This document shows positions 54,103 through 63,514 of a DNA stretch of 64,000 nt, one piece after another (within the stretch, counting starts at the first letter, position 1; every line of letters starts with the position of its first letter). Made by a program: the position numbers and the translations under genes. This stretch comes from an uncultured Ulvibacter sp. GTDB taxonomy: Bacteria; Bacteroidota; Bacteroidia; Flavobacteriales; Flavobacteriaceae. The stretch covers positions 1-64,000 of the forward strand of contig CAJXZB010000002.1 in the NCBI GenBank assembly GCA_913063405.1. Direction: 5' to 3'. A model generated the notes under the pieces. It made no database searches. It saw nothing but the letters and a program-made list of their open reading frames with translations, and was not told where the DNA came from.

Positions 54103-56268
54103 CTATTTGCTTTTTAAAATTTTGCCTTGAAAAAGGAGCTGCCCATTAATGTCATCCCGCAATGTCAATACGTAAACCCCTTCATTCAAGTGAGACACAT
54201 TAAGATTATAAAGGTTCGATTCATCAAAATGAGCAGGGACAGACATTACCTCTCTTCCTAACATGTCAAAAATAGAGACTTGGCAAGACCTTTTTATGGT
54301 GAATAATAAACGTAACTCGTCCTTTGTAGGAACAGGAAATAAAACTCCACCTACTGCCAATTCCTTAGTAAAATAATTTTCTGCAAATACAAAGGCCTCT
54401 TTTCCAATCTTCTCACCTAGAATTCGTCCAGGAATGTCATCTATTGGAGGATGAATCCCTCCCCAAATACGAGATAAACTTGTTTGATCACTCGCATCTC
54501 TATAGGTTGCCCACTGTAATTGCACAGGCTGCGATGGTCCTCTTTCAAACTTCAGAAATGAATTTGCTGGCGCATCGAACTTCCCTAAACCTCCGGGGAA
54601 AAAAGGATCTCCTGTGAGTGTTGTTAACACCTCTGCCGCTGCTCTTGAAAAAGTAGAATGTCCAGAAACATAACCTGCAAAAGGAGGCGTCACAAAGGAC
54701 GGTCTTTGATATGGAAACCATTCGTTCGCAAAAATCCAATCTACGCCTGCGACATCGTTGTTTGGATCTACAATATTTTCTGGGCCCTGCCAAGCATACA
54801 TTTTAATTACACCAATATTTTCATTAGACGCTCCAGCCAACGGATCTCCTTCTTCTATTATTTCTATGAACCCTTGCACTAACGGCAATCCTTGAGGATG
54901 GTAGCTAGGCAGATTGGGATCACTTGATTGTCCTCTATCCGCCATATAACGAATAGCGCTCATAGGACGCACATAATCATAATAGCCTTTTAATCCCCAA
55001 GCAGTAATTGCAACATCATGCATAGTCCCACCCAAAATAAAGTATGATTTTATATCCCACTCTAAATCGCTTAAAATAGCACCCTCTCCTCTAAAACGCT
55101 TGACTAACAAAGGATTATCATTCACATAATTCAAAATTGTAAACCAATGTCCGGGAGGCGTTTCGCTATCGGGGCCATCTGCCCAAAACTCAGCTAAGAC
55201 CCTCGTGTAGTCACCTCGGCGCACGAGCATTGGCGTATAAGGCAATTGGGTAACAGGATTTAACGAATATCCAGAACTTGGGTCACTTCCATTTTCGAAA
55301 TTATAAAACGCCTTAAATTCTTCAAAACTCTCTGGAAATAATGAACGCTCTAGGTTTCCTAAGCTAGCAGGCGAAATATCAATCATAGTATCATCAGCTG
55401 GGTCCAAATGAGAACTCCAAGCTGCTACTAATCCAAACCCCCATTTATAGGGATCATCAATTCCCAAATCTTCTTGAAGATAATATGGAGCTCCAGGGTC
55501 ATCGTATATTGTATAGTCTATTCCTGAAATATTATAAATCTCTTTGTCCACATCTTTCAAAGAGAATGGTGTGACACTACCCCACTCGGGGCTTAAAAAA
55601 GGTGGCTGACCACCAGGAATTGTGTTTCCACTTTGATCAACGTAATTTTCTATCTTAAGAGGTTGCCAGCGATTTGGATCAACCATATCCAAATTTCCAG
55701 AGATATCCGTGTTCAAAGCCTCATTGACTGGCTCATAATATTGGTTTTCATAATCTTGTGCTTCATTGGAACCGTCCTGTAAACCAAAAGCTATAAGTTG
55801 CTCCGCAATGTAATTTCCTAATGCAGCAGAACTTCCATTTTGATAATCCGTTGAATCATATAAAAGATCATAACCCAAAGATTGCATTAGATTATTGATT
55901 GAAAGATAAATCTCTTGAAACCTTGGAGAGTTTGCAAAACGATGCAACATCAATCTATATACGGCATAACTAATAACCCTGTTTCTTGCTTCCTCGAGTT
56001 CTTCGGAAGTAGAGAACCCTTCAAACAAACACCCATAATCCCCTAGCATTTTCCCCAGAAAAAAAGTATCCGCGTTGGTATCAAAAACTGCCCAAGCATC
56101 GTACATAGCTACAGATGTGTGAAACAAATTTCTGGCATGAACAGTGGGGCGGGCGAAATCATTTCGAATCCCATGCAACACTTCCTCGTTCCATTGTCTA
56201 GCAATCGATTGCGAAAAAGAAATCGATACAAATGAGATACTCAATACGAAAAGTAACAATCCTTTCAT
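54103..56268 (-). CDS. Vanadium-dependent haloperoxidase-type protein, T9SS-sorted
   Basis: A 721-residue secreted PAP2/vanadium haloperoxidase family protein. The vanadate site motifs are intact: KGYYDYVRP (KxxxxxxRP), VSGHSTFSRA (SGH, normally PSGH) and SRIWGGIH (SRxxxxxH). It has a signal peptide and, at the end, a type A T9SS sorting domain (VLFPVPTKDELRLLF, then VSIFDMLGREV). The enzymes oxidise halides with hydrogen peroxide or remove phosphate; the sequence does not decide which. The ATG at 56268 (MKGLLLFVL) is chosen over one six codons upstream. Confidence 0.9.
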   Translation of the reverse strand: MKGLLLFVLSISFVSISFSQSIARQWNEEVLHGIRNDFARPTVHARNLFHTSVAMYDAWAVFDTNADTFFLGKMLGDYGCLFEGFSTSEELEEARNRVISYAVYRLMLHRFANSPRFQEIYLSINNLMQSLGYDLLYDSTDYQNGSSAALGNYIAEQLIAFGLQDGSNEAQDYENQYYEPVNEALNTDISGNLDMVDPNRWQPLKIENYVDQSGNTIPGGQPPFLSPEWGSVTPFSLKDVDKEIYNISGIDYTIYDDPGAPYYLQEDLGIDDPYKWGFGLVAAWSSHLDPADDTMIDISPASLGNLERSLFPESFEEFKAFYNFENGSDPSSGYSLNPVTQLPYTPMLVRRGDYTRVLAEFWADGPDSETPPGHWFTILNYVNDNPLLVKRFRGEGAILSDLEWDIKSYFILGGTMHDVAITAWGLKGYYDYVRPMSAIRYMADRGQSSDPNLPSYHPQGLPLVQGFIEIIEEGDPLAGASNENIGVIKMYAWQGPENIVDPNNDVAGVDWIFANEWFPYQRPSFVTPPFAGYVSGHSTFSRAAAEVLTTLTGDPFFPGGLGKFDAPANSFLKFERGPSQPVQLQWATYRDASDQTSLSRIWGGIHPPIDDIPGRILGEKIGKEAFVFAENYFTKELAVGGVLFPVPTKDELRLLFTIKRSCQVSIFDMLGREVMSVPAHFDESNLYNLNVSHLNEGVYVLTLRDDINGQLLFQGKILKSK

Positions 56269-56338
56269 GTGGCGTTTTTTTACCAAATATACTCATAATT
56301 CCAAATCTTAATTTACGGTCACTTCAAATATTAATTCC

Positions 56339-56346
56339 TATTTTTG
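56339..56346 (+). promoter_or_regulatory. -7 box TATTTTTG of the kynurenine operon
   Basis: An exact TAnnTTTG, 27 bases before the kynU ATG at 56374. It lies over an in-frame upstream start at 56344, which supports the later ATG. Confidence 0.65.
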
Positions 56347-56373
56347 TTTGGACTCGAAAACCAACCATATATA

Positions 56374-57636
56374 ATGTTTAAAAATAGTTTAGAATTTGCT
56401 AAAAAGTGTGACGCTTCAGACGAGCTAGCATCCTTCAGAAATAAGTTCCATATTCCAAAAAATACTGCTGGAGAAGAACTCGTTTATCTCTGCGGAAACT
56501 CATTAGGACTTCAACCAAAAGCAACTTCAGATTATATTCAACAAGAGTTAAAAGATTGGGCAAACTTAGGCGTTGAAGGACACACCGAAGGTAAAAACCC
56601 GTGGCTTCCATATCACGAATTTCTAACGGAAAATATGGCAAAAATTGTAGGAGCTAAACCTTCTGAAGTTGTTATCATGAATGGTCTTACATCAAACCTT
56701 CATCTAATGATGGTTTCCTTTTATCAACCTACATCGAGCAAATATAAAATTGTAATTGAGAGTGATGCCTTTCCATCAGATAAGTATGCAATGGAAAGCC
56801 AATTAAAATTTCACGGTTATAACCCTTCTGAAGGTTTAATTCTTTGGAAGCCTCGCAAAGGTGAAGAATTATGTCGTTTGGAAGACTTGGAGGATATAAT
56901 GAAAAAGAACGGAGATGAAATTGCATTATTAATGATTGGGAGTACAAATTATTATTCTGGACAGTCTTTTCCGCTTAAAAAAATTACGGAATTAGGACAT
57001 CGATATAACTGTAAAGTTGGATTTGACCTAGCCCATGGTGCTGGGAATATCCAGCCAAACTTGCATGAAACGGGACCAGACTTTGCTGTTTGGTGTACCT
57101 ATAAATATCTCAACAGCGGACCAGGAAGCCTGGGTGGATGCTTTGTACACGAGCGTCATGAAAACAACAAAGAACTTAAGCGCTTTGTAGGTTGGTGGGG
57201 ACATAACAAACAAACTCGGTTTAATATGCGTCACAAGTTTGACGTTTTAGTTGGTGCTGAAGGTTGGCAATTGAGCAACCCTCCTATTCTATCGATGGCG
57301 GCTATTCGCGCTTCTTTAGATACTTTTACGGAAGCTGGATTTGATAATCTTAGAGCCAAAGCAATTAAATTAACTGGCTTTCTTGAGTTTTTGGTGGATG
57401 ATTTGCATGATGACCGCATCAATATTATCACACCAAGAAATCCAGAGGAACGGGGTTGCCAATTATCTATTCAAGTAAAAAGTGCGGATAAAAGCTTACA
57501 TACGCAACTCACCGAAGCTGGCGTTATAAGCGATTGGCGTGAACCGGATGTAATTCGTATTGCTCCTGCCCCGCTATACAACAGCTTCGAAGATGTATAC
57601 CATTTTGCAGAAAGATTAAAAAAAGTATTAAACTAG
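56374..57636 (+). CDS. kynU: Kynureninase
   Basis: Cleaves 3-hydroxykynurenine to 3-hydroxyanthranilate and alanine, with PLP. It has 420 residues with the Schiff-base Lys244 in WCTYKYLNSGPG, the PLP-binding FDLAHGAGN before it and GWWGHNKQTRF after it. The ATG at 56374 follows the -7 box. First gene of the operon; two bases before kmo. Confidence 0.95.
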   Translation: MFKNSLEFAKKCDASDELASFRNKFHIPKNTAGEELVYLCGNSLGLQPKATSDYIQQELKDWANLGVEGHTEGKNPWLPYHEFLTENMAKIVGAKPSEVVIMNGLTSNLHLMMVSFYQPTSSKYKIVIESDAFPSDKYAMESQLKFHGYNPSEGLILWKPRKGEELCRLEDLEDIMKKNGDEIALLMIGSTNYYSGQSFPLKKITELGHRYNCKVGFDLAHGAGNIQPNLHETGPDFAVWCTYKYLNSGPGSLGGCFVHERHENNKELKRFVGWWGHNKQTRFNMRHKFDVLVGAEGWQLSNPPILSMAAIRASLDTFTEAGFDNLRAKAIKLTGFLEFLVDDLHDDRINIITPRNPEERGCQLSIQVKSADKSLHTQLTEAGVISDWREPDVIRIAPAPLYNSFEDVYHFAERLKKVLN

Positions 57637-57638
57637 GA

Positions 57639-59039
57639 ATGAACAAAAAAGAAAACATACTTATTGTTGGTGCAGGTCTCTGCGGAAGCCTCCTCACTTT
57701 GCGAATGGCGCAACGTGGTTATAATGTAACACTGGTTGAAAAACGACCAGATTTGCGAAAAGTGGAGCAAGATGCTGGAAGATCGATAAACTTAGCATTA
57801 TCCGATCGAGGATTACGCGGTCTAAGAATTGCCGGTGTTGAAGAAGAAGCAAAAAAGAAATGCATTCCCATGCTTGGAAGGATGATTCATGACAAAGAAG
57901 GAAACACTTTTTTGAGTAAATATAGCGGTAGAAAAAATGAATATATCAATTCCATTTCGCGTCCAGGATTAAATATGCTGCTCCTCGACGCTGCGGAAAA
58001 AATGTCAAACGTCACTCTTATTTTTAATCACGGATGTAAGACGGTGGATTTAGAAAATGCCTCCGGAGTTTTTAAAAACTATAAGACTGGCACAGAAACT
58101 ACCCTAAGTGGAGATATTCTTTTAGGAACGGATGGAGCAGGTTCTATGGTTCGGAAGAGCATGTTCAACCATCGAAAATTCTTGTTTAGTTTTTCCCAAG
58201 ATTGGTTGACACATGGTTATAAAGAACTTACTATTCCTGCCACGAAAGATGGTGGATATAGAACAGATAAAGGAGCACTGCATATTTGGCCACGTGGAAA
58301 AGATATGCTTATCGCCTTACCAAATTTGGACGGTAGTTTTACAGTTACACTTTTTGCTCCATATGCTAATAGTGATTATTGTTTCGAGAACTTGACCACC
58401 AAAGAAAAGGTGATGGAATATTTTAACAGTGAGTTTCCAGATGCAGTAGCTTTGATGCCTACCTTAGAAGAAGAGTTTTTTGAAAACCCAACCGGTCCTT
58501 TAGGAACGATTAAATGTTCTCCGTGGAATAGCAATGGAAAAACCCTACTCCTTGGAGATGCAGCTCATGCAATTGTACCTTTCTATGGGCAAGGAATGAA
58601 CGCTTCTTTTGAAGACGTAGTGGTCTTCGACGAAGTGCTAGGGAAGTTTGAAGGTGATTGGACGAAGGTTTTTTCAGAATACGAAAAAGCACGTAAAATA
58701 GATACAGACGCTATTGCAGATTTGGCGGTAGATAACTTTCATGAAATGAAAGAGCATACAGCAAGTCCCTTATTTCAGAAGAAAAGAAAATTGGAAACAG
58801 CTTTTGAGGCAGAATTCCCAGAAGCGTATTCTTCCAAATACTCCTTGGTAACTTTCAATGAACATATTACCTATGAAGAGGCAATGAAAAAAGGAAGAGC
58901 GCAAGATAAAGCGATCCTAAATCTAATTGATGATGGAAAGCTTCCCGAAGCAATGAGCCTAGCAGAAAAACTGGATTTGGTAAATAAAGAGACCCAAGAA
59001 ATTCTTCATGATGACTTGGTAGCAAGAAATATAAAATAA
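57639..59039 (+). CDS. kmo: Kynurenine 3-monooxygenase
   Basis: An FAD enzyme that hydroxylates kynurenine with NADPH and oxygen. It has 466 residues with the FAD-binding [17 protein letters not shown] (near residue 8), [15 protein letters not shown] (near 165) and [18 protein letters not shown] (near 305). Three residues KRP after the first motif contact FAD ribose. Second in the operon, with kynU. Confidence 0.95.
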   Translation: MNKKENILIVGAGLCGSLLTLRMAQRGYNVTLVEKRPDLRKVEQDAGRSINLALSDRGLRGLRIAGVEEEAKKKCIPMLGRMIHDKEGNTFLSKYSGRKNEYINSISRPGLNMLLLDAAEKMSNVTLIFNHGCKTVDLENASGVFKNYKTGTETTLSGDILLGTDGAGSMVRKSMFNHRKFLFSFSQDWLTHGYKELTIPATKDGGYRTDKGALHIWPRGKDMLIALPNLDGSFTVTLFAPYANSDYCFENLTTKEKVMEYFNSEFPDAVALMPTLEEEFFENPTGPLGTIKCSPWNSNGKTLLLGDAAHAIVPFYGQGMNASFEDVVVFDEVLGKFEGDWTKVFSEYEKARKIDTDAIADLAVDNFHEMKEHTASPLFQKKRKLETAFEAEFPEAYSSKYSLVTFNEHITYEEAMKKGRAQDKAILNLIDDGKLPEAMSLAEKLDLVNKETQEILHDDLVARNIK

Positions 59040-59044
59040 ACACT

Positions 59045-59467
59045 ATGAAAAGTAGATTAGTAGAAGGAAAAGCAACCCCAAGAGGTGCTTATCCGCATGT
59101 AAAACGGGTAGGTGATTTCATTTTTATCTCCGGAACCAGTTCTCGGTTGGCTGATAACACATTTGCTGGTGTGTATAAAGTGGATGAAATGGGCTCTATG
59201 CGATTGGATGTTAAAGAACAAACACGTGCTGTATTAGAAAACATTAAAGATTTCTTGGTTACTGAAGGAGCAACGATGGCAGATGTCGTGGATGTCACCT
59301 CCTTTCTTGTAAATATGAATGATTTTGCTGGTTACAATGAGGTCTACGCCGAGTTTTTTGACAAAGCGACTGGACCCACTCGAACAACGGTGGCAGTGCA
59401 TCAATTACCACATCCAAATTTGGTTGTTGAGATCAAGGCGATGGCTTATAAGAAAGTTAATTCTTAG
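59045..59467 (+). CDS. RidA-family deaminase, probably 2-aminomuconate deaminase
   Basis: A 140-residue RidA/YjgF-family protein with the conserved Arg and Glu in [17 protein letters not shown] and VVEIKAMA. In a kynurenine operon the likely job is hydrolysis of 2-aminomuconate, as for AmnD/NbaF-type proteins; this is by context. Six bases after kmo and followed by the DinB-like gene. Confidence 0.85.
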   Translation: MKSRLVEGKATPRGAYPHVKRVGDFIFISGTSSRLADNTFAGVYKVDEMGSMRLDVKEQTRAVLENIKDFLVTEGATMADVVDVTSFLVNMNDFAGYNEVYAEFFDKATGPTRTTVAVHQLPHPNLVVEIKAMAYKKVNS

Positions 59468-59473
59468 TTGAAA

Positions 59474-60100
59474 ATGGAGCTTAATTACCTTAACAGCATT
59501 CGTAAGCAATTTGAATATTATAAGCATTTGGGAGAACAAACGTTTGACCAACTTGAGGAAAAGGACTTGTTTTGGAAGTTCAATGAAGAAAGTAATTCAA
59601 TAGCCATTATTGTTAACCTCCTTCAAGGAAATATGAAATCTAGATGGACAGATTTTTTAATATCTGATGGAGAAAAAGAGTGGCGTAATCGAGATTTAGA
59701 GTTTGAACCCATAATTAGCTCTAAAGAAGAATTGTTAAAGAAATGGAATGAAGCATGGGAATGTCTCTTTCTTGCTTTAAATTCTATTAATAAAGAAAAT
59801 TTTAACACCGAAGTTTATATTCGAAATCAAGGACATACAGTAATGGAAGCTATCAATCATCAATTTGCGCATTATTCTTACCATATCGGTCAAATTGTAT
59901 ATGTTGCTCGAATGATAAAAGGAGATACTTGGAAAAGTTTAAGTATTCCAAAGGGAAAATCTTCTAACTACAATGTTGAAAAATTTTCAAAAGAGAAAAG
60001 ACCCGAACATTTTAGTGACGAAATTTTAGATAAAAAAGGCCCGATAGAAAATAGATTAGATTTAATTAATTTGACATTCAAGAATGGAAAAAATTCTTAA
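59474..60100 (+). CDS. DUF1572/DinB-like protein
   Basis: A 208-residue protein of the DinB-like four-helix fold, with the metal-binding His residues in GHTVMEAINHQFAHYSYHIG (residues about 115-134). Related proteins are thiol-dependent transferases or metal enzymes. It is not known in the kynurenine pathway, yet it lies within the operon (start 7 bases after RidA; its end overlaps the ALDH start by 17). The ATG at 59474 is preferred over the TTG at 59468. Confidence 0.85.
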   Translation: MELNYLNSIRKQFEYYKHLGEQTFDQLEEKDLFWKFNEESNSIAIIVNLLQGNMKSRWTDFLISDGEKEWRNRDLEFEPIISSKEELLKKWNEAWECLFLALNSINKENFNTEVYIRNQGHTVMEAINHQFAHYSYHIGQIVYVARMIKGDTWKSLSIPKGKSSNYNVEKFSKEKRPEHFSDEILDKKGPIENRLDLINLTFKNGKNS

Positions 60101-61529
60101 TTACATAAATGGAGAGTACCGCGAACCTCAATCTGGGGAATGGCTTGACAATTATAATCCTAGCAATGGGGAAGTATATGCTCAAATTGCCAATTCGAAT
60201 GCTCAAGATATAACTTCAGCCTACGAAGCAGCAAAAGCAGCCTTTCCTAAATGGTCTCATACCACAATAGGCGAGCGGAGTCGCATTATGTTAAAAATTG
60301 CTACGCTTATCGAAAGCAACCTCGATCGTCTTGCTGAAGCTGAGGTGAAAGACAACGGAAAACCATTGAGTTTAGCCAAAGCTGTAGATATCCCAAGAGC
60401 TTCGAGTAATTTTCGGTTTTTTGCAAACGCCATTACGCAATTTTCGAGTGATGCGCATGAAAGTATCGGTTTAAACACTATGAATTTTACACTGCGACAG
60501 CCAATTGGTGTTGTTGGCTGTATTTCACCTTGGAACCTACCCTTATACCTATTCACTTGGAAAATAGCACCCGCAATTGCAGCTGGAAATACGGTAATTG
60601 CTAAACCTAGTGAAGTCACACCAATGACTGCTTTTTTATTGGGCGAAATTTGTACCGAAGCAGGACTTCCAAATGGCGTTTTGAATATTGTTCACGGAAC
60701 TGGACCTTCTGCCGGTCAGGCCATCGTGGAACATCAAAATATAAAAGCAATTTCATTTACAGGAGGAACCAAAACTGGAGAACATATCGCTCGTACTGCA
60801 GCACCGATGTTTAAAAAACTATCTCTTGAACTCGGGGGTAAAAATCCAAATCTCATTTTTGCAGATTGTGATTATGATAAAATGCTTGCTGTGACAGTGA
60901 AGTCTTCTTTTGCAAATCAAGGGCAAATATGCCTCTGCGGAAGTAGAATTTTTGTTGAGAAATCAATTTATGAACAATTCAAAAAAGATTTTGTTGCTAA
61001 AGTGCAACAACTAAAAATCGGCAACCCTTCTGATTCAGACACCAATATTGGTGCGCTGGTCTCTAAACCACATTTAGAAAAAGTTCAGTCCTATATTAAA
61101 ATCGCAGAAGAAGAAGGTGGAAAAATCCTTTTCGGAGGAAAGTCGGTTACAGTTAAGGGATCTGAAAACGGTTACTATCTAGAACCTACCGTGATTGAAG
61201 TCTATGACAACAAATGTAGGGTCAATCAGGAAGAGATTTTTGGACCTGTTGTTACCTTGATGCCTTTTGAAACGGAAGAGGAAGCCTTAGAAATGGCAAA
61301 TGGTGTAAAGTATGGTCTCTCAGCTACTCTTTGGACCACCAACCTCAATAGAACCATGCGAGTCAGCAAACAGCTCGAAGCCGGTATCGTTTGGGTAAAC
61401 ACTTGGCTCAATAGAGATCTACGAACTCCTTTTGGCGGTATGAAAGATAGCGGTGTAGGTCGTGAAGGAGGTTTTGAAGCCTTACGCTTTTTTACAGAAG
61501 CGAAAAATGTGTGTATTAAATACGAATAA
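60084..61529 (+). CDS. 2-aminomuconic semialdehyde dehydrogenase
   Basis: Oxidises 2-aminomuconate semialdehyde with NAD. It has 481 residues of the aldehyde dehydrogenase family, with the catalytic Cys in ANQGQICLCG (near residue 278), the Glu in LELGGKNPN (near 250) and the NAD site FTGGTKTGE. The specific role comes from its position beside ACMSD and the deaminase. Its start lies inside the DinB-like gene. Confidence 0.9.
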   Translation: MEKILNYINGEYREPQSGEWLDNYNPSNGEVYAQIANSNAQDITSAYEAAKAAFPKWSHTTIGERSRIMLKIATLIESNLDRLAEAEVKDNGKPLSLAKAVDIPRASSNFRFFANAITQFSSDAHESIGLNTMNFTLRQPIGVVGCISPWNLPLYLFTWKIAPAIAAGNTVIAKPSEVTPMTAFLLGEICTEAGLPNGVLNIVHGTGPSAGQAIVEHQNIKAISFTGGTKTGEHIARTAAPMFKKLSLELGGKNPNLIFADCDYDKMLAVTVKSSFANQGQICLCGSRIFVEKSIYEQFKKDFVAKVQQLKIGNPSDSDTNIGALVSKPHLEKVQSYIKIAEEEGGKILFGGKSVTVKGSENGYYLEPTVIEVYDNKCRVNQEEIFGPVVTLMPFETEEEALEMANGVKYGLSATLWTTNLNRTMRVSKQLEAGIVWVNTWLNRDLRTPFGGMKDSGVGREGGFEALRFFTEAKNVCIKYE

Positions 61530-61556
61530 ATTAACTATGAGGTTGTCACCTCGTGA

Positions 61557-61626
61557 TGTCACACTGAGCTTGTTGAAGTGCAGTGGAATGGCATTTCGAA
61601 AAGATTTCGACAAGCTCAGCCTGACA
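61557..61626. repeat. Palindromic interspersed repeat (TGTCA..CTGAGCTTGT type)
   Basis: Two 23-base arms (TGTCACACTGAGCTTGTTGA... and the reverse complement of ATTTCGACAAGCTCAGCCTG...) face each other 24 bases apart between the ALDH and SDR genes. A single arm of the same element is at 16531. Transcribed, it would form a long hairpin inside the operon mRNA. Confidence 0.85.
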
Positions 61627-61635
61627 AATAAAAAA

Positions 61636-62421
61636 ATGAATCTAAATTTAAAAAATAAAAACGCCTTGGTCTGCGGAAGTAGCGCAGGAATTGGAAAAGC
61701 ATCGGCTATGGAACTGGCCTCTCTGGGAGCGACAATAACGCTTTTAGCACGTAATGAAGACAAACTAAAAACCGTTTTAGGGGAGTTGTCAACTTCAGAA
61801 GGACAAAAACATAACTACCTAGTGGTTGACTTTAGCAACCCACAAGCATTAAAGGAGGTTCTTTCCGAAGCAACAAAAAAAAACAACTATCATATCCTAA
61901 TTAACAATACTGGAGGCCCAAAGGCGGGCCCCGTTCTTACCGCTGGTCTAGATGAATTTGAAGCGGCGTTTACGCAACATCTTAAATGCAATCATGTTTT
62001 AGCACAATCTGTAATTCCAGGAATGAAAGACTCTGGTTATGGCCGTATTATTAACGTAATCTCAACTTCAGTAAAACAACCTATCGAAGGCCTTGGCGTA
62101 AGCAATACGATTCGTGGAGCAGTCGCCAATTGGAGTAAAACCTTAGCGACCGAGGTTGGTCCTTTTGGGATTACTGTGAATAATGTTTTACCTGGTGCCA
62201 CAGCTACGGAAAGGCTTACCGACATCCTGCACAACGTTGCCAAAAAAATAAACGGTTCCTTTGAAGAGGCAGAAGCAATGATGAAGAGTGTGGCTCCAGC
62301 TAAACGTTTTGCACAACCCGAAGAAATAGCATACGCTATTGCCTTTCTAGCAAGTGAAGCTGCCAGTTATATTAATGGAATTAATCTTCCAGTGGATGGC
62401 GGGCGCACAAAAAGTTTGTAA
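61636..62421 (+). CDS. SDR-family oxidoreductase
   Basis: A 261-residue short-chain dehydrogenase/reductase. The cofactor site is CGSSAGIGKAS (near residue 12) and NNTGGPKAG is the NNAG-like motif. The catalytic YxxxK is replaced by SNTIR (GLGVSNTIRGAV), as in one known SDR subgroup. In flavobacterial kynurenine operons an SDR is often present; its reaction is not established. The ATG at 61636 is used; an upstream frame would pass through the repeat. Confidence 0.88.
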   Translation: MNLNLKNKNALVCGSSAGIGKASAMELASLGATITLLARNEDKLKTVLGELSTSEGQKHNYLVVDFSNPQALKEVLSEATKKNNYHILINNTGGPKAGPVLTAGLDEFEAAFTQHLKCNHVLAQSVIPGMKDSGYGRIINVISTSVKQPIEGLGVSNTIRGAVANWSKTLATEVGPFGITVNNVLPGATATERLTDILHNVAKKINGSFEEAEAMMKSVAPAKRFAQPEEIAYAIAFLASEAASYINGINLPVDGGRTKSL

Positions 62422-62430
62422 CTTTAGACT

Positions 62431-63513
62431 ATGAAACGAAAATTGCGTATTAACGGTCATTCTCATTTACTTCCTTATCCGGAAGAAATTCCTCAATTTA
62501 TGAAGGACAAAGGTATCTTTTGGGTTGATAAGGATAGAAAATTTATGCTCCAGAAAGATTGGAGTAGACCTGTAACCGATTCGAGTTTCTTCCTTGATGA
62601 AAAGTTAGAGTGGATGGATCGTTTTAAGATTGATCATGCGGTGGTTTTAAATCTATCTCAACTCTACGGAAATGGTCTGCGTGTGGAGGAAATGAAACAA
62701 GCATTGCGATTTCAAAACGATTACAATGCTAAAGTTCAACACGATAACCCTTCTAAATTCACTTGTGGTTTTGTAGTGCACCCAGGTTTTGTACGTGGAG
62801 CACTATGGGAAATTGAACGCTGTGTTGAAGAATTAGGCTTGCAGCTTTTATGCTTGCCAACTCACTATATGGATACCATTGGTACCTGGCGTTGTATTTT
62901 TGATGAAGAAAATGAACCCATTTTTGAAATGGCAAGTAAATATAACCTTGCCGTAGAGATTCATCCTTATGATGGAGAGAAGTTCATTAAGCTTGAGAAT
63001 ACTTCTTGGCGTTTTCATCTCATATGGATGCTGGCTCAGTGCGCCGACGCCTATCACTTTTTAACGCTGAATGGATACGCTGATAAGTACCCTAATATGC
63101 GAACCTGCTTTGCACATGGTGGTCAATTGGCACAAATGAATCTTGGTCGAAGAATACAAGGTTTTGATGGTCGACCAGATCTTTTTGAGGGGAAATCACA
63201 CCCTAGAAAGGCAGTTGGGCATAAAAATATTTTCTTTGACACTTTAGTACACGATACTGGATCCTTAAAATTGGTAGTTGAGAATCAAACTTCCAAACAG
63301 ATTGTTATGGGACTTGATGATCCCTATCCCCTTGGCGAAATGGATAGTGAAGTTCAATCTTCCTACCCAGGAAAGATATTGGATTTGGCAATGGAACGAG
63401 ATATTTTAACCGCAAAAGAATGCGATGCTATCTGGGAGGATAATGTAATTAAATGGCTCTGTGGCGATGACGAGGTCGCAACGCAGAAATTGATTAACCG
63501 AATTCTTGGTTAA
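62431..63513 (+). CDS. 2-amino-3-carboxymuconate-6-semialdehyde decarboxylase (ACMSD)
   Basis: Decarboxylates ACMS to 2-aminomuconate semialdehyde, sending the pathway to catabolism instead of NAD. It has 360 residues of the amidohydrolase fold with zinc-site residues in INGHSHLLP (residues 7-15), AVEIHPYDG (near 174), TCFAHGG (near 223) and GLDDPYPLGE (near 300). Ten bases after the SDR gene. Confidence 0.93.
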   Translation: MKRKLRINGHSHLLPYPEEIPQFMKDKGIFWVDKDRKFMLQKDWSRPVTDSSFFLDEKLEWMDRFKIDHAVVLNLSQLYGNGLRVEEMKQALRFQNDYNAKVQHDNPSKFTCGFVVHPGFVRGALWEIERCVEELGLQLLCLPTHYMDTIGTWRCIFDEENEPIFEMASKYNLAVEIHPYDGEKFIKLENTSWRFHLIWMLAQCADAYHFLTLNGYADKYPNMRTCFAHGGQLAQMNLGRRIQGFDGRPDLFEGKSHPRKAVGHKNIFFDTLVHDTGSLKLVVENQTSKQIVMGLDDPYPLGEMDSEVQSSYPGKILDLAMERDILTAKECDAIWEDNVIKWLCGDDEVATQKLINRILG

Positions 63514-63514
63514 T

